Of a DNA stretch of 58,415 nt, positions 24,629-32,678 are shown piece after piece. Numbering within the stretch: the first letter of the stretch is position 1; every line of letters starts with the position of its first letter. The stretch lies in assembly GCA_001580565.1 (NCBI GenBank), contig LRBF01000224.1:1-58415 (forward strand), given 5' to 3'. The notes beneath the pieces are model-generated. The model was not told where the DNA came from. It worked only from the letters and a program-made list of their open reading frames with translations, and made no database searches. The translations under genes and the position numbers were made by a program. This DNA is from Caballeronia megalochromosomata. Lineage in GTDB: Bacteria > Pseudomonadota > Gammaproteobacteria > Burkholderiales > Burkholderiaceae.

Positions 24629-25861
24629 ATGCTGAACGGCGAGACGTCCAAGAACACCCCAACGAAGCAAAACAACCTTCCTATCAAGATCGATGACGAG
24701 AACTTCAATGAATTTATGGTTTTTCGTGACGATCACAGCCGTGTCACCCGCGCGAACATCGAGAAAGCGGCGCGCGTGCTCTTCGGCGCAGAAGAGGAAC
24801 TGATCGCCCGCCTGACCGACGCCATGATGGCGGTTGCGGAATCGCGCGAACGGATTGCCGCTGAAATGATCGCCCTCGGCAATCAGTTGTTTCATTGCCA
24901 CAACCTCGTGCGCAACAACATGACCGCAAAAGCCGGGGACAGTCGAGCCACGCGCAATCGTGCCGCCAACTTGGCCTACGACTTCTTCGATAGAGCCATG
25001 AACATCAAGCATTCCGCTGCGCGCAGTTACATGCGTTGCTACGAGCGCTTTGGCGACAACACCGAGGCGATCCGCATTTTCAACGTGGGCGAGTTGGACA
25101 TGTTGAAGGCCAAGCACATCACCGACGCGACGATCAACGAGCTCATGGAGAAGAAGCAAAGCAATCCAGACATGACGCGCGCCGAGATGAAGAAGCTGTT
25201 GGACGAACTCCAAAGCCGAGAGAAGGCGCTCGTCGACGCTGAGCATCAGCTCGAAAACGTCGCCTCATTGCTGGAGGACAGCAAGACCGAGTTGTTCCTC
25301 GCTGGAAAGGAAGTCGCTCACCTCAAAGAGGAACTAGCAGCTAACGCGCGCGCCTTGACTGCAAAGCAAGACGACTTGGCGAGACTCGATGACCTTCTGA
25401 CGCGGCGGACAGCGGGCTTGAGCAGCATGGAAAAGGACATTGCGGATAAGGACAGGGAAATCGCGCAACTGAAGCGTGCATTTGAAACCCAGAAGCCCGT
25501 TGTCGAGATCAAAGAAGTCATTAAGCCCCCTGCAGGGTATGCGGCGATTTCCGATGCTGTGAGCGCCAAGAACGCCGAACTTGCCGAGACGGAAAAGGCG
25601 CTAAATTCAGCGAAGCAGGACCTGGAAACGCTGCAGCAAGAGCGAGACCGCGTTAAGACGTCTATTGAGGCTGCCCAGAAGGTGCAAGAGTCGTTGACGG
25701 CTGCAACAACGTCCTACGAGAGTTTCGCTGGCAAGTTGTCGTCGGCGCAATTGGCGATGCAGGCGTCCGACAATCCTGCGGAACATCGCCCGTTGATCGA
25801 AGCGCTGGCTGGAATGTTGCGCAAGTCGCTTGTCGAGATCGACACGTGGCCTTCGCGATAA
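24629..25861 (+). CDS. KfrA-like coiled-coil plasmid protein
   Basis: A 410-aa protein. Residues 1-180 are helical and include FRDDHSRVTRANIEKAARVLFGAEEELIARLTDA, a pattern similar to the DNA-binding start of KfrA-type proteins. Residues 185-375 are a long heptad-rich coiled coil (EL, KAL, LEN, DL repeats). CTGGAGAGAAG precedes the ATG. KfrA proteins are architectural factors that help stable maintenance of plasmids. The assignment is by architecture, so a different coiled-coil family is possible. It is followed 73 bases later by the FlhC-like regulator. Confidence 0.6.
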   Translation: MLNGETSKNTPTKQNNLPIKIDDENFNEFMVFRDDHSRVTRANIEKAARVLFGAEEELIARLTDAMMAVAESRERIAAEMIALGNQLFHCHNLVRNNMTAKAGDSRATRNRAANLAYDFFDRAMNIKHSAARSYMRCYERFGDNTEAIRIFNVGELDMLKAKHITDATINELMEKKQSNPDMTRAEMKKLLDELQSREKALVDAEHQLENVASLLEDSKTELFLAGKEVAHLKEELAANARALTAKQDDLARLDDLLTRRTAGLSSMEKDIADKDREIAQLKRAFETQKPVVEIKEVIKPPAGYAAISDAVSAKNAELAETEKALNSAKQDLETLQQERDRVKTSIEAAQKVQESLTAATTSYESFAGKLSSAQLAMQASDNPAEHRPLIEALAGMLRKSLVEIDTWPSR

Positions 25862-25934
25862 ACATAGATAACAACGAAAACCTTGGACGGTGCGCGATGC
25901 GCGCCGTGTTGTACACAAACAATAAGAATTAGCG

Positions 25935-27116
25935 ATGGCCATCAATACACTAAACGCGATCGAGACCAGCCTGACTCTGCCCACGTTTCTTGCAGAGAAG
26001 ATGCAGCGCGCGAATTACTCACTGACCGACGTGATGCACAGAGTGCTTACCCGGTATGAAGGAGCCGCGGCGGCGTTGGCCGTATCCCTCGAAAACATGA
26101 AGACGTTCAACGAGCACGCCGCTCCGAAGGCGACGCTAATGAACATGCCTTTTCTGGCGCTTCTGCCAACGCTGCCCAACCCTCGCGACTGGGAAACTTT
26201 TGTCGACGATGTGCTGGTCTCACCGACGGTCGCAGATCTCGCTTCGAACATGCCTGCCGTGGACGGCATGATCAGCCGCGATATTTTCCACTACAACTGC
26301 TACTACGTGACGCTGCTGAAGGACGTGCTGCACATGAACGTCCTGGCAGCGCCGTTGCTGGGCATCACGTTCGAGCTCGCCGAGTATTTGACGACCAAGC
26401 CCATGCGCCAGCTTGAGGCGGCTATTGGCCGAATCAAGTTTCCTCTCTTCAGATGGCGCTTTGAAGATGCGTTGTTCTGGAAAGAGTACTGCACAGGTTG
26501 GCTCTCCAACGAATCCGTTGCGCACTATCTCATGCGTACCTCGCAGATTTCGGCTTCGACGTTGCCCTACAAAGACTCTTGGTCGCATCTTCGGCTCGAG
26601 CGGGCTAAACGCGACGAGTTCGCGCGTATCTTCATGGCGCAGGGATGCCGTGCGTCGACGGCGGTGGACTTCTTCAACCTGAACCGCACGACGGCGCGCA
26701 CCATCTACAAGCAGATTCACGGCGTTAGCTCGCCAGTCGGGTGCAGGACGAAATCGCTTACGTGGTACGTGCAAACGGCGGTGCACAGAGTTCAAGCGAC
26801 ATTGGTGGTTTGGCTGTACCGATGCGCGCTTCGGAACGATGCGAATATCCCCGAAGCTCTGATCGCAACGAATGACATCGCGTCGAAGTTGTTCGGCGAC
26901 GACCTCGTGATCACAGCAGATCGTGCGAACCACCTCGTCGGCGCGATGGCCATGGATTCGAGACTTTCTTTAGCGCCGTGCCGCTCTTGCAAGTCAGACT
27001 ACGTCCTCGCTAACGAGCAAGGAAAGATCGAACTGGCGAAGGATTTCGTCTGTCCGGGCTGCAGCTATTCCGTTAAATCACGCCTCGCCTCAAAGCAGAA
27101 GAAGGTCAGGTCGTAA
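25935..27116 (+). CDS. FlhC-like transcriptional regulator with a long N-terminal domain
   Basis: A 393-aa protein. From about residue 228 the sequence follows the flagellar master activator FlhC: ARIFMAQGCRASTAVDFF, ARTIYKQIHGVSSPVG, a HRVQ...LYR stretch and TADRANHLVGAM. A Cys4 zinc site closes it (CRSC at 349-352, CPGC at 373-376), exactly where FlhC binds zinc. FlhC is about 190 residues, so the first 220 residues here are an extra domain of unknown role. No FlhD partner is encoded nearby. On a plasmid it probably controls pilus or transfer genes rather than flagella; that target is inference. Confidence 0.75.
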   Translation: MAINTLNAIETSLTLPTFLAEKMQRANYSLTDVMHRVLTRYEGAAAALAVSLENMKTFNEHAAPKATLMNMPFLALLPTLPNPRDWETFVDDVLVSPTVADLASNMPAVDGMISRDIFHYNCYYVTLLKDVLHMNVLAAPLLGITFELAEYLTTKPMRQLEAAIGRIKFPLFRWRFEDALFWKEYCTGWLSNESVAHYLMRTSQISASTLPYKDSWSHLRLERAKRDEFARIFMAQGCRASTAVDFFNLNRTTARTIYKQIHGVSSPVGCRTKSLTWYVQTAVHRVQATLVVWLYRCALRNDANIPEALIATNDIASKLFGDDLVITADRANHLVGAMAMDSRLSLAPCRSCKSDYVLANEQGKIELAKDFVCPGCSYSVKSRLASKQKKVRS

Positions 27117-27138
27117 TGCCAAATTTGGAGGTCGAGCG

Positions 27139-27309
27139 ATGTCGCATGAATTTTCCGTCGAGGCCGGGCTTATCGTTTTTTCACGCGATGGCCGCGCGCA
27201 GTTTGGCTGGCTTGACCTCCAAACAGGTGCGTACTACGGCGAGGCCGATGGCCTGTGCATTGCGGATGCGATCGGCGCGATCGAATTCCGCTCGGACCTG
27301 ACGCACTGA
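27139..27309 (+). CDS. Small hypothetical protein
   Basis: A 56-aa peptide (MSHEFSVEAGLIVFSRDGR...) with ribosome site GGAGG eight bases before the ATG. It is short but shows normal codon use and sits tightly between the FlhC-like gene and the 27313 gene (3-base gap), so it is likely expressed. No family recognised. Confidence 0.6.
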   Translation: MSHEFSVEAGLIVFSRDGRAQFGWLDLQTGAYYGEADGLCIADAIGAIEFRSDLTH

Positions 27310-27312
27310 GCC

Positions 27313-27687
27313 ATGCAGGAATTCGCTTACCTCTTTCGTGACAGCGTCTCCGCGTGGCTCGAAGGCCGTGGCGACGCGCGATTCCAACAGTACGAGAAGC
27401 ACTACCGCGCCGATCGGGCGACGGCACAGCCGAACGAGGCGTTCGACCTTGAGCGGAGCAATGTTCGCTTCTCGCAAAAATTCGGCTTAGGCAGGCGGAA
27501 GTTCGCCTGGCTGTCTAACAACAAAGCTTTCGGCGCGCTCGCTACCTTCCTGAATCTTCTTTGGGGTGGCACCTTGCTTCTCTCTTCAGTCGGCGCGACG
27601 CAGCCCGTCGCCGTCGCTGTGGTGCTCGGCGTCGTTTTCGTCGCCTTGAGGGTGAAGAACCTCAGCGCTCGCGTGCAGGAGCGATAG
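27313..27687 (+). CDS. Hypothetical membrane protein
   Basis: A 124-aa protein with a soluble N-terminal half (MQEFAYLFRDSVSAWLEGRG...) and two hydrophobic helices (about residues 70-88 and 92-111), ending in a basic tail. Three bases separate it from the upstream 56-aa gene, so both belong to the operon that includes the FlhC-like regulator. Function unknown. Confidence 0.65.
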   Translation: MQEFAYLFRDSVSAWLEGRGDARFQQYEKHYRADRATAQPNEAFDLERSNVRFSQKFGLGRRKFAWLSNNKAFGALATFLNLLWGGTLLLSSVGATQPVAVAVVLGVVFVALRVKNLSARVQER

Positions 27688-27896
27688 CAAACGGTTGCGA
27701 TCAAACAACGGTGCGGAATTTCGAACCCTTACCGGGTATTACAATGCCTGCGCCGCCGTTTGGCCAACGGCAATTTCCCAACGAAGAAAGCGGTTTCGCG
27801 GCGGACTTCCGAGTCCTCTTGACTTCGAACACCGCTCGATAAGATGAAAGTAAGCAGATCGCGGGGGCGACTGCAACAACTAGATCGGAAACAACA

Positions 27897-28892
27897 ATGA
27901 CGATTCAGAACAACTTCAAACTCTCGATGGCCGCGATCGCTGCATCGCTGCTGGTGGCTGCTTGCGGCGGTGGCGGTGGCGGCAGCAGCGATGCTTCGCC
28001 TGCGGCCCCGGCAAGCGGTGCCAGCACGCCCGCAATGACGACTCCGGCGAATCTGACTACGCCTCAGTATCCGGCCGACAGCTTCCATCTGGCCGCGTTC
28101 AACTTGCTCAACCAGCAGCGCCAGCAGTGCGGTTTCCCTGCTCTTCAGGAAAACACCGTGCTCGATCAGTCGGTGGCTGCTCACGCGCAGTATCAGGCCA
28201 CGAACAATATTGTGTCCGACACCGAAACGGCGGGTGCTTCCGGGTTCACAGGCGTCTCGTATGCTGATCGGGCGGCACATTTCGGTTTCCCGCAAAACGC
28301 GCCGATCGGCGGTGTATCGGGCGGTTTATACACGAATGCGACGTGGACGGAAGCGCACTACGGACAGCAAGCGATCTATGGCCTGATCTCGGGCGTGTAT
28401 CACAGCATGATTGCCGTTGCACCGATGAACACGGTCGGTATCGGCAAGGTCGCGACGACCTACAACGGTTTCCCGCAGGAGTGGTATTCCCTGGCACTCG
28501 CCAACTATCAGCAGATCACGACGAACGCGCCGTTGACGTTCCCATGCCAAGGCACTACCGGCGTCGCGAACGACTCTTTTGGAGAAATGCCGACGCCCCC
28601 TGCAACATCCGGTCATTGGGGTACGCCGGTCGCGGTCGCGGGCAACCCGAATGACACCATCGTCATGCAGAGCGCCACGATGACCGATTCGGCGTCGCAC
28701 GTGATCGCCCTGCAAGTGCTGGACTCGGCCACGGACCCGAATAAGATTCTGCCGAAGTGGATGGGCGTCGCTTACCCCGCCACGCCGTTGTCGCCGAACG
28801 CGCAATACACGGTTTCGCTCACGGGTACGATTAACGGCGTAGCATTCTCCCGTACCTTTACCTTCACGACTGGAAACGTCCTCGCCAGCTAA
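27897..28892 (+). CDS. CAP-domain (SCP-like) lipoprotein
   Basis: A 331-aa secreted protein with a lipoprotein signal: hydrophobic segment and lipobox LVAAC, Cys23, followed by a Gly-rich stretch. Residues about 65-200 form a CAP domain (FNLLNQQRQQCGFPAL..., LDQSVAAHAQYQ..., QEWYSLALANY). The C-terminal 100 residues form a beta-rich domain (NAQYTVSLTGTINGVAFSRTF). CAP proteins act extracellularly, but the role in bacteria is mostly unknown. It stands alone with its own terminator at 28918, facing the end of the pilus operon. Confidence 0.8.
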   Translation: MTIQNNFKLSMAAIAASLLVAACGGGGGGSSDASPAAPASGASTPAMTTPANLTTPQYPADSFHLAAFNLLNQQRQQCGFPALQENTVLDQSVAAHAQYQATNNIVSDTETAGASGFTGVSYADRAAHFGFPQNAPIGGVSGGLYTNATWTEAHYGQQAIYGLISGVYHSMIAVAPMNTVGIGKVATTYNGFPQEWYSLALANYQQITTNAPLTFPCQGTTGVANDSFGEMPTPPATSGHWGTPVAVAGNPNDTIVMQSATMTDSASHVIALQVLDSATDPNKILPKWMGVAYPATPLSPNAQYTVSLTGTINGVAFSRTFTFTTGNVLAS

Positions 28893-28917
28893 TGAAGCTG
28901 TGTCGCAGAAAAGACCG

Positions 28918-28945
28918 AGCCGCCATTCATCTGGCGGCTTTTTTA
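28918..28945 (+). terminator. Terminator of the CAP lipoprotein gene
   Basis: AGCCGCC, eight-base loop, GGCGGCT, followed by T residues: a standard rho-independent terminator 25 bases after the stop at 28892. Confidence 0.9.
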
Positions 28946-29009
28946 TTGGTGGCAAGACGTAAAAAGCCCCGCAGTGAATCTCCGAGGCGTTATGTTGGGA
29001 ACCTTTGCC

Positions 29010-29615
29010 TCAACCGCCCGAGCCCGCAGTGTCGCCATAACCCTGCACATCGTAGCCGTTCACTTCGCCGGTACTATCGCTCGCCCTGCACATGGCGTAT
29101 TGGTAAGTGTTCGGAGATGTGTTGTACGTGTTGGTAATAAATTCAGTGTTCGTGCCGTCGTCAAAAATTGAGTTCTGCACGCCCCATCCAGGCCAAAAGC
29201 CGAGTTTCTGAGTCACGTAGGTTCGGCAGGCTTCCTCGGGATTCCCTTTCGGTTGTGTGGGTGCATTTGGTTGGCATACCTGTCCGACCCAGGCCGAGCC
29301 GTTCCACGAGGGCGCGACAAACTGTGTCGTCCCACTCGGGCAGCTTGGAGGCGGCGGTACATTACAGGAGTAGTTCCAAGCTGTCCCTGTCCAAACTGGT
29401 CCACTAGCAAAGCCGTATGCGCAATTAGGTTGTGGCGTGGCGCACTGATACCGCACACCCAGCTTCTGCCACGAATATCCTGGATCGCAACCGGGAGCAC
29501 GCGGAACGCCGATGGGATTCTGTACCCATTCCGCGTTGGAGGTGACTGGAGCCGTCAGCGCACCGGTGAGCGCCCCCGTCAACGTCAACGAGATTGCCGT
29601 CCTGATTCGCTTCAT
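29010..29615 (-). CDS. Secreted Cys/Trp-rich protein, last gene of the pilus operon
   Basis: A 201-aa protein from ATG 29615, four bases after the pilV stop; a longer frame would overlap pilV. Residues 1-28 are a signal peptide ending SNA before EWVQ. The mature part contains short modules with aromatic and Cys residues (GYSWQKLGVRYQC, WTGTAWNYSC, WNGSAWVGQVC), a pattern also seen at the C-terminus of the pilV product. It is probably a pilus-associated adhesin or a periplasmic partner of the pilus tip. No known family recognised. Confidence 0.7.
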   Translation of the reverse strand: MKRIRTAISLTLTGALTGALTAPVTSNAEWVQNPIGVPRAPGCDPGYSWQKLGVRYQCATPQPNCAYGFASGPVWTGTAWNYSCNVPPPPSCPSGTTQFVAPSWNGSAWVGQVCQPNAPTQPKGNPEEACRTYVTQKLGFWPGWGVQNSIFDDGTNTEFITNTYNTSPNTYQYAMCRASDSTGEVNGYDVQGYGDTAGSGG

Positions 29616-29619
29616 GTTC

Positions 29620-30906
29620 TTATTGGTTCGAGTAATTGCAGCCAACGTCGATCTGCGCTTGCAGGCCAAGCTGATCTTGCACAAGCGTGTTTGCACCGTC
29701 AGCGAGTACGTCATAGATCTGGAGCACCCATTGCGAGCCGTTCCAACCCATCGCGTAACGCGCGCCCGAGATCGGCGGATTGTTATTGGAATAGTCGGTC
29801 GTCAGCGATTGCGGGGTGATGCGATACCACGCCGTGCCGCCGGGGCCGCATGAAGGAGGCGTAACGCCCCATCCGTTATACCAACCGCTGTACTGGGCAT
29901 CCGCCGACTGGTTGCTCACCAAGGTGCTCGCACCTACCCAGTTGCCCCACTTATTGCACACGTACATGAGGTTGTTGCGGATCGTCACTCCGTTCCAACT
30001 GCACTTGCTGGCCGTGTAGTTGATGTTCGCAACATTGCCGTTGATGGTATTGCCAGAGACCGTCCCGGACGAAGTAACGTCCCCTACGTTGAGCCCGGCC
30101 GGTCCCGTTCCCTGATAGTTCTGCACGTTGAAGGTGCCCTTGGTCCTAACCGCCGCGTTCACGCTGTCGCCGTAGTACATCGCGCCGTTGTCAATCTTTA
30201 AGACCTTGTTAGCGCCCAGCGTCACGTTACCGACGTTTTGCATGTCCTGATTGTTGGCGTTCATCGTGCCAGTCAGCGGCAGTGCGCCATCGCGGCGATA
30301 GTACGGCGAATTACCGTCGGCACCAAAGCCATTGATCGCGAGGATCATCCCAGCCTTGCTACCTACTGGATTAGGCAATGTCCACCCGCCATGAATGCCG
30401 GTCACCGTTGCGGGCGCTCGGTTTGTCGAGTAGCCGAACTGCGCACCCCCGGCCGCAGCGAGGACACCGGCGCCGGCGATGTCAGCCGTCTTGTCCTTCA
30501 TGCTGATGAGCGGCAAGCTCGGATAGATCTGCGAGGCGATATGGCAAGTGCCCGCTGCGGTCGAGCAATTGTCGGGCACGATCGACAGCGCGATCTGATA
30601 CGTCCCGCCCCAAAAAGGCCCGTTCTTGAAGGAGACCTTGTTGTTCGACTGCGCGCTAAGTTGATCGAGCGTCGGTACCTTTGTTGGATCCACCGGCGTA
30701 GAGACACTTTGCGAATAGGCAACTGGTACTAGCGACGCGTAGTTGTTCGTGATGTAGCTACCCAGCGCCGAGTTGATCGACGCGATGTTCTGCCCCTCGA
30801 TCTGCAACAGATTCTGGCGCTTGGCGGCGATGTCTTCCTTGATACCCTGTACCGTCAGCAAGGCCGCGCCGACCAGGACGATCAACATCTCAAGAATGCT
30901 TCCCAT
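29620..30906 (-). CDS. pilV: Type IVb minor pilin PilV (adhesin)
   Basis: A 428-aa PilV-type minor pilin. The N-terminus (MGSILEMLIVLVGAALLTVQG) is the prepilin hydrophobic stalk with Glu near position 6. A long middle region of 330 residues follows, and then a Trp/Cys-rich C-terminus (GWNGSQWVLQIYD, VGCNYSNQ). In R64 the PilV C-terminus is exchanged by a shufflon; I see no alternative segments or inverted 19-bp repeats here, so the tip appears fixed. It follows pilS by 15 bases and sits near the end of the operon, as in R64. Confidence 0.85.
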   Translation of the reverse strand: MGSILEMLIVLVGAALLTVQGIKEDIAAKRQNLLQIEGQNIASINSALGSYITNNYASLVPVAYSQSVSTPVDPTKVPTLDQLSAQSNNKVSFKNGPFWGGTYQIALSIVPDNCSTAAGTCHIASQIYPSLPLISMKDKTADIAGAGVLAAAGGAQFGYSTNRAPATVTGIHGGWTLPNPVGSKAGMILAINGFGADGNSPYYRRDGALPLTGTMNANNQDMQNVGNVTLGANKVLKIDNGAMYYGDSVNAAVRTKGTFNVQNYQGTGPAGLNVGDVTSSGTVSGNTINGNVANINYTASKCSWNGVTIRNNLMYVCNKWGNWVGASTLVSNQSADAQYSGWYNGWGVTPPSCGPGGTAWYRITPQSLTTDYSNNNPPISGARYAMGWNGSQWVLQIYDVLADGANTLVQDQLGLQAQIDVGCNYSNQ

Positions 30907-30921
30907 GTCGGCGGTCCGCGA

Positions 30922-31536
30922 TCAGGTACGGGTGGTCCACAATCCCATCGACGCCATCGCGCCGTTCGATGCGCATGCGGCGGCGACCGTCTGCGGGTTG
31001 AACGTGACCGTCGGCGAGAAGATCGTTGTGCCGTTGACGGTCACCTGGGTGTAGACGGTGATCAGCGCAGCCGCACTCAGGGAGCAGACCGTCGATGTCA
31101 CCGGATACGTCAGAATCAACGAATCATTCGAGGTAACGAGCGTGCCGACGGCCGCCGTCACCGTGCCATTGAACATGCCCTTGACCGCTGACTTGTCCGA
31201 TGCGACGCGCGAGCCCGCGGAATCGAAGGCGTGATTCTGCGCCAGCACCGTGAGCGTTTCAGAGGAGAAATCGGCGTCGTTCTGCGTCGCGTTCAGGATC
31301 CCGGTGTGGAACATCTGCGCTTCGCTTTTAAACTGAGACGAATGAATCAGATCGAGCACGTACTTGCCGCCCGCATAGACAGCCAGCGCGAGCAGCGCGG
31401 CGCCAGCCATCACCGCGCCTGCCTCGATCATCGACAGCTCGCCCGACTGCTTTTTAGCGCGGGCAATCTTAAGGATGCGCGCCCGGCGCTCTTTGATCGG
31501 GTCGACTTGAACTGCTTGCGTGTTTTCGTTGGTCAC
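30922..31536 (-). CDS. pilS: Major type IVb prepilin PilS
   Basis: A 204-aa prepilin. A long basic leader (residues 1-34) precedes GELSMIEAGAVMAGAALLALAVYAGG, the hydrophobic stalk with the conserved Glu. The expected Gly at -1 is followed by Glu here, so the cleavage site is slightly atypical. The C-terminal domain has two cysteines (VCSL and AACA), able to form the pilin disulfide. It forms the pilus shaft. No prepilin peptidase (PilU) gene is in the window. Confidence 0.9.
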   Translation of the reverse strand: MTNENTQAVQVDPIKERRARILKIARAKKQSGELSMIEAGAVMAGAALLALAVYAGGKYVLDLIHSSQFKSEAQMFHTGILNATQNDADFSSETLTVLAQNHAFDSAGSRVASDKSAVKGMFNGTVTAAVGTLVTSNDSLILTYPVTSTVCSLSAAALITVYTQVTVNGTTIFSPTVTFNPQTVAAACASNGAMASMGLWTTRT

Positions 31537-31547
31537 TTTGCTTTTCC

Positions 31548-32666
31548 TTAGTAGCTTGAAGCGGCGGGATTCCCCGATGTGAGGTTGACGGCACCCGTCA
31601 CGACGTATGAGCCAATGCCGAGGGTCAGAAACAGTGCAGTGGCAAAGCCGAGCAGGATGAAGTGGGTCATTCGGGCGTTGCGCTTCACTGCTTCAACGAC
31701 GCGATCGAGCGACTCGCGGCCTAGACTCTTGATGGCCGCTTCGAACTGGTCGCGCCCCGCAGCGTCGGTGATCGTGTCGACGATCGTGACCGAAAAGATG
31801 CCGGTATCGAGCGCGCGCATCGGCTCATCGGAACGGGCCGTCAAGCGTCGATCCATGATCTTCAGATGCCAGCGCAGCCACGGATCGGCTGTCTTGAGAA
31901 GCCTCTCCAGCGCCGCACGGAGCGTGAGGTTGGAGTCAAACAGACCCGCGAGCGAAACAATAAGCAGCGCCGCGCGAAGGTCGCGGCGATTGCGCCAGAG
32001 CAGCGGCATGCGGTCGAACCTGTCGCGCAGCGGACCGGCCCAGCGCTTCAGGCTCGAAAAATAAGCGAGCACAAGGCCGATCATCGCCGTGAGCGTGAGC
32101 CACCAGTACTCGTAGCAGAACGTGTCCACGTAATAGAGAAACCGGCCAAGATCGGGCCATTGGTCGAGCGGCCGGACGTCAAGCACCTGCGGGAAGATGA
32201 CGCCGCCAAACAGCATGCAGTACGCGTACATATAGATCAGCAGCAACGCCGGGTATGCCATCTGCACCGAGGTGGTCGACGACAGCACGCGTTTAGCCTT
32301 CGCTGCCATTTCCGCGAGCTCGAAGCCGCGAACGACCGCATCTTCGCGCGAAGACTCATCCGCGATGTCCAGCAGCGCGTACTCATCGCCGGGGACGAAT
32401 GGCTTGATTGCAAGCGCGAAGCTTTCCCCGCGCTGCATCGTCTCGCGGATGCGCGCGAACACACGCCACTCGAGCTTGCCTCGCACACGGCTGCGCTTTT
32501 CGTACGTTTCGAGCCGGTCGAACAGCGTCTCGGTGTTGCGCAGGCCCTTCGCTGCGATATCGAGGCGCGTCTCGCGGTAGAAGTGCTCGCGAACTTTCTG
32601 GAACCGCCAGCGCGCGACGACCAACTGCTGCCGCACGGGCAGCATCTTTGCGAACGTGGTGAACAT
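31548..32666 (-). CDS. pilR: Type IVb pilus inner-membrane platform protein PilR
   Basis: A 372-aa GspF/PilC-type protein. Two cytoplasmic helical domains are separated by membrane helices (YPALLLIYMYAYCMLFGG about residues 131-150, YWWLTLTAMIGLVLAYF about 187-203 and the C-terminal HFILLGFATALFLTLGIGSYVV). It anchors the pilus assembly ATPase PilQ, encoded directly upstream with a 12-base gap. Confidence 0.9.
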   Translation of the reverse strand: MFTTFAKMLPVRQQLVVARWRFQKVREHFYRETRLDIAAKGLRNTETLFDRLETYEKRSRVRGKLEWRVFARIRETMQRGESFALAIKPFVPGDEYALLDIADESSREDAVVRGFELAEMAAKAKRVLSSTTSVQMAYPALLLIYMYAYCMLFGGVIFPQVLDVRPLDQWPDLGRFLYYVDTFCYEYWWLTLTAMIGLVLAYFSSLKRWAGPLRDRFDRMPLLWRNRRDLRAALLIVSLAGLFDSNLTLRAALERLLKTADPWLRWHLKIMDRRLTARSDEPMRALDTGIFSVTIVDTITDAAGRDQFEAAIKSLGRESLDRVVEAVKRNARMTHFILLGFATALFLTLGIGSYVVTGAVNLTSGNPAASSY

Positions 32667-32678
32667 GGAGGACTAGGG

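Noticed and set aside
29010..31000. A pilV shufflon
   Set aside because: No alternative pilV 3' segments or repeated inverted short sites were seen, and the recombinase gene lies 19 kb away.
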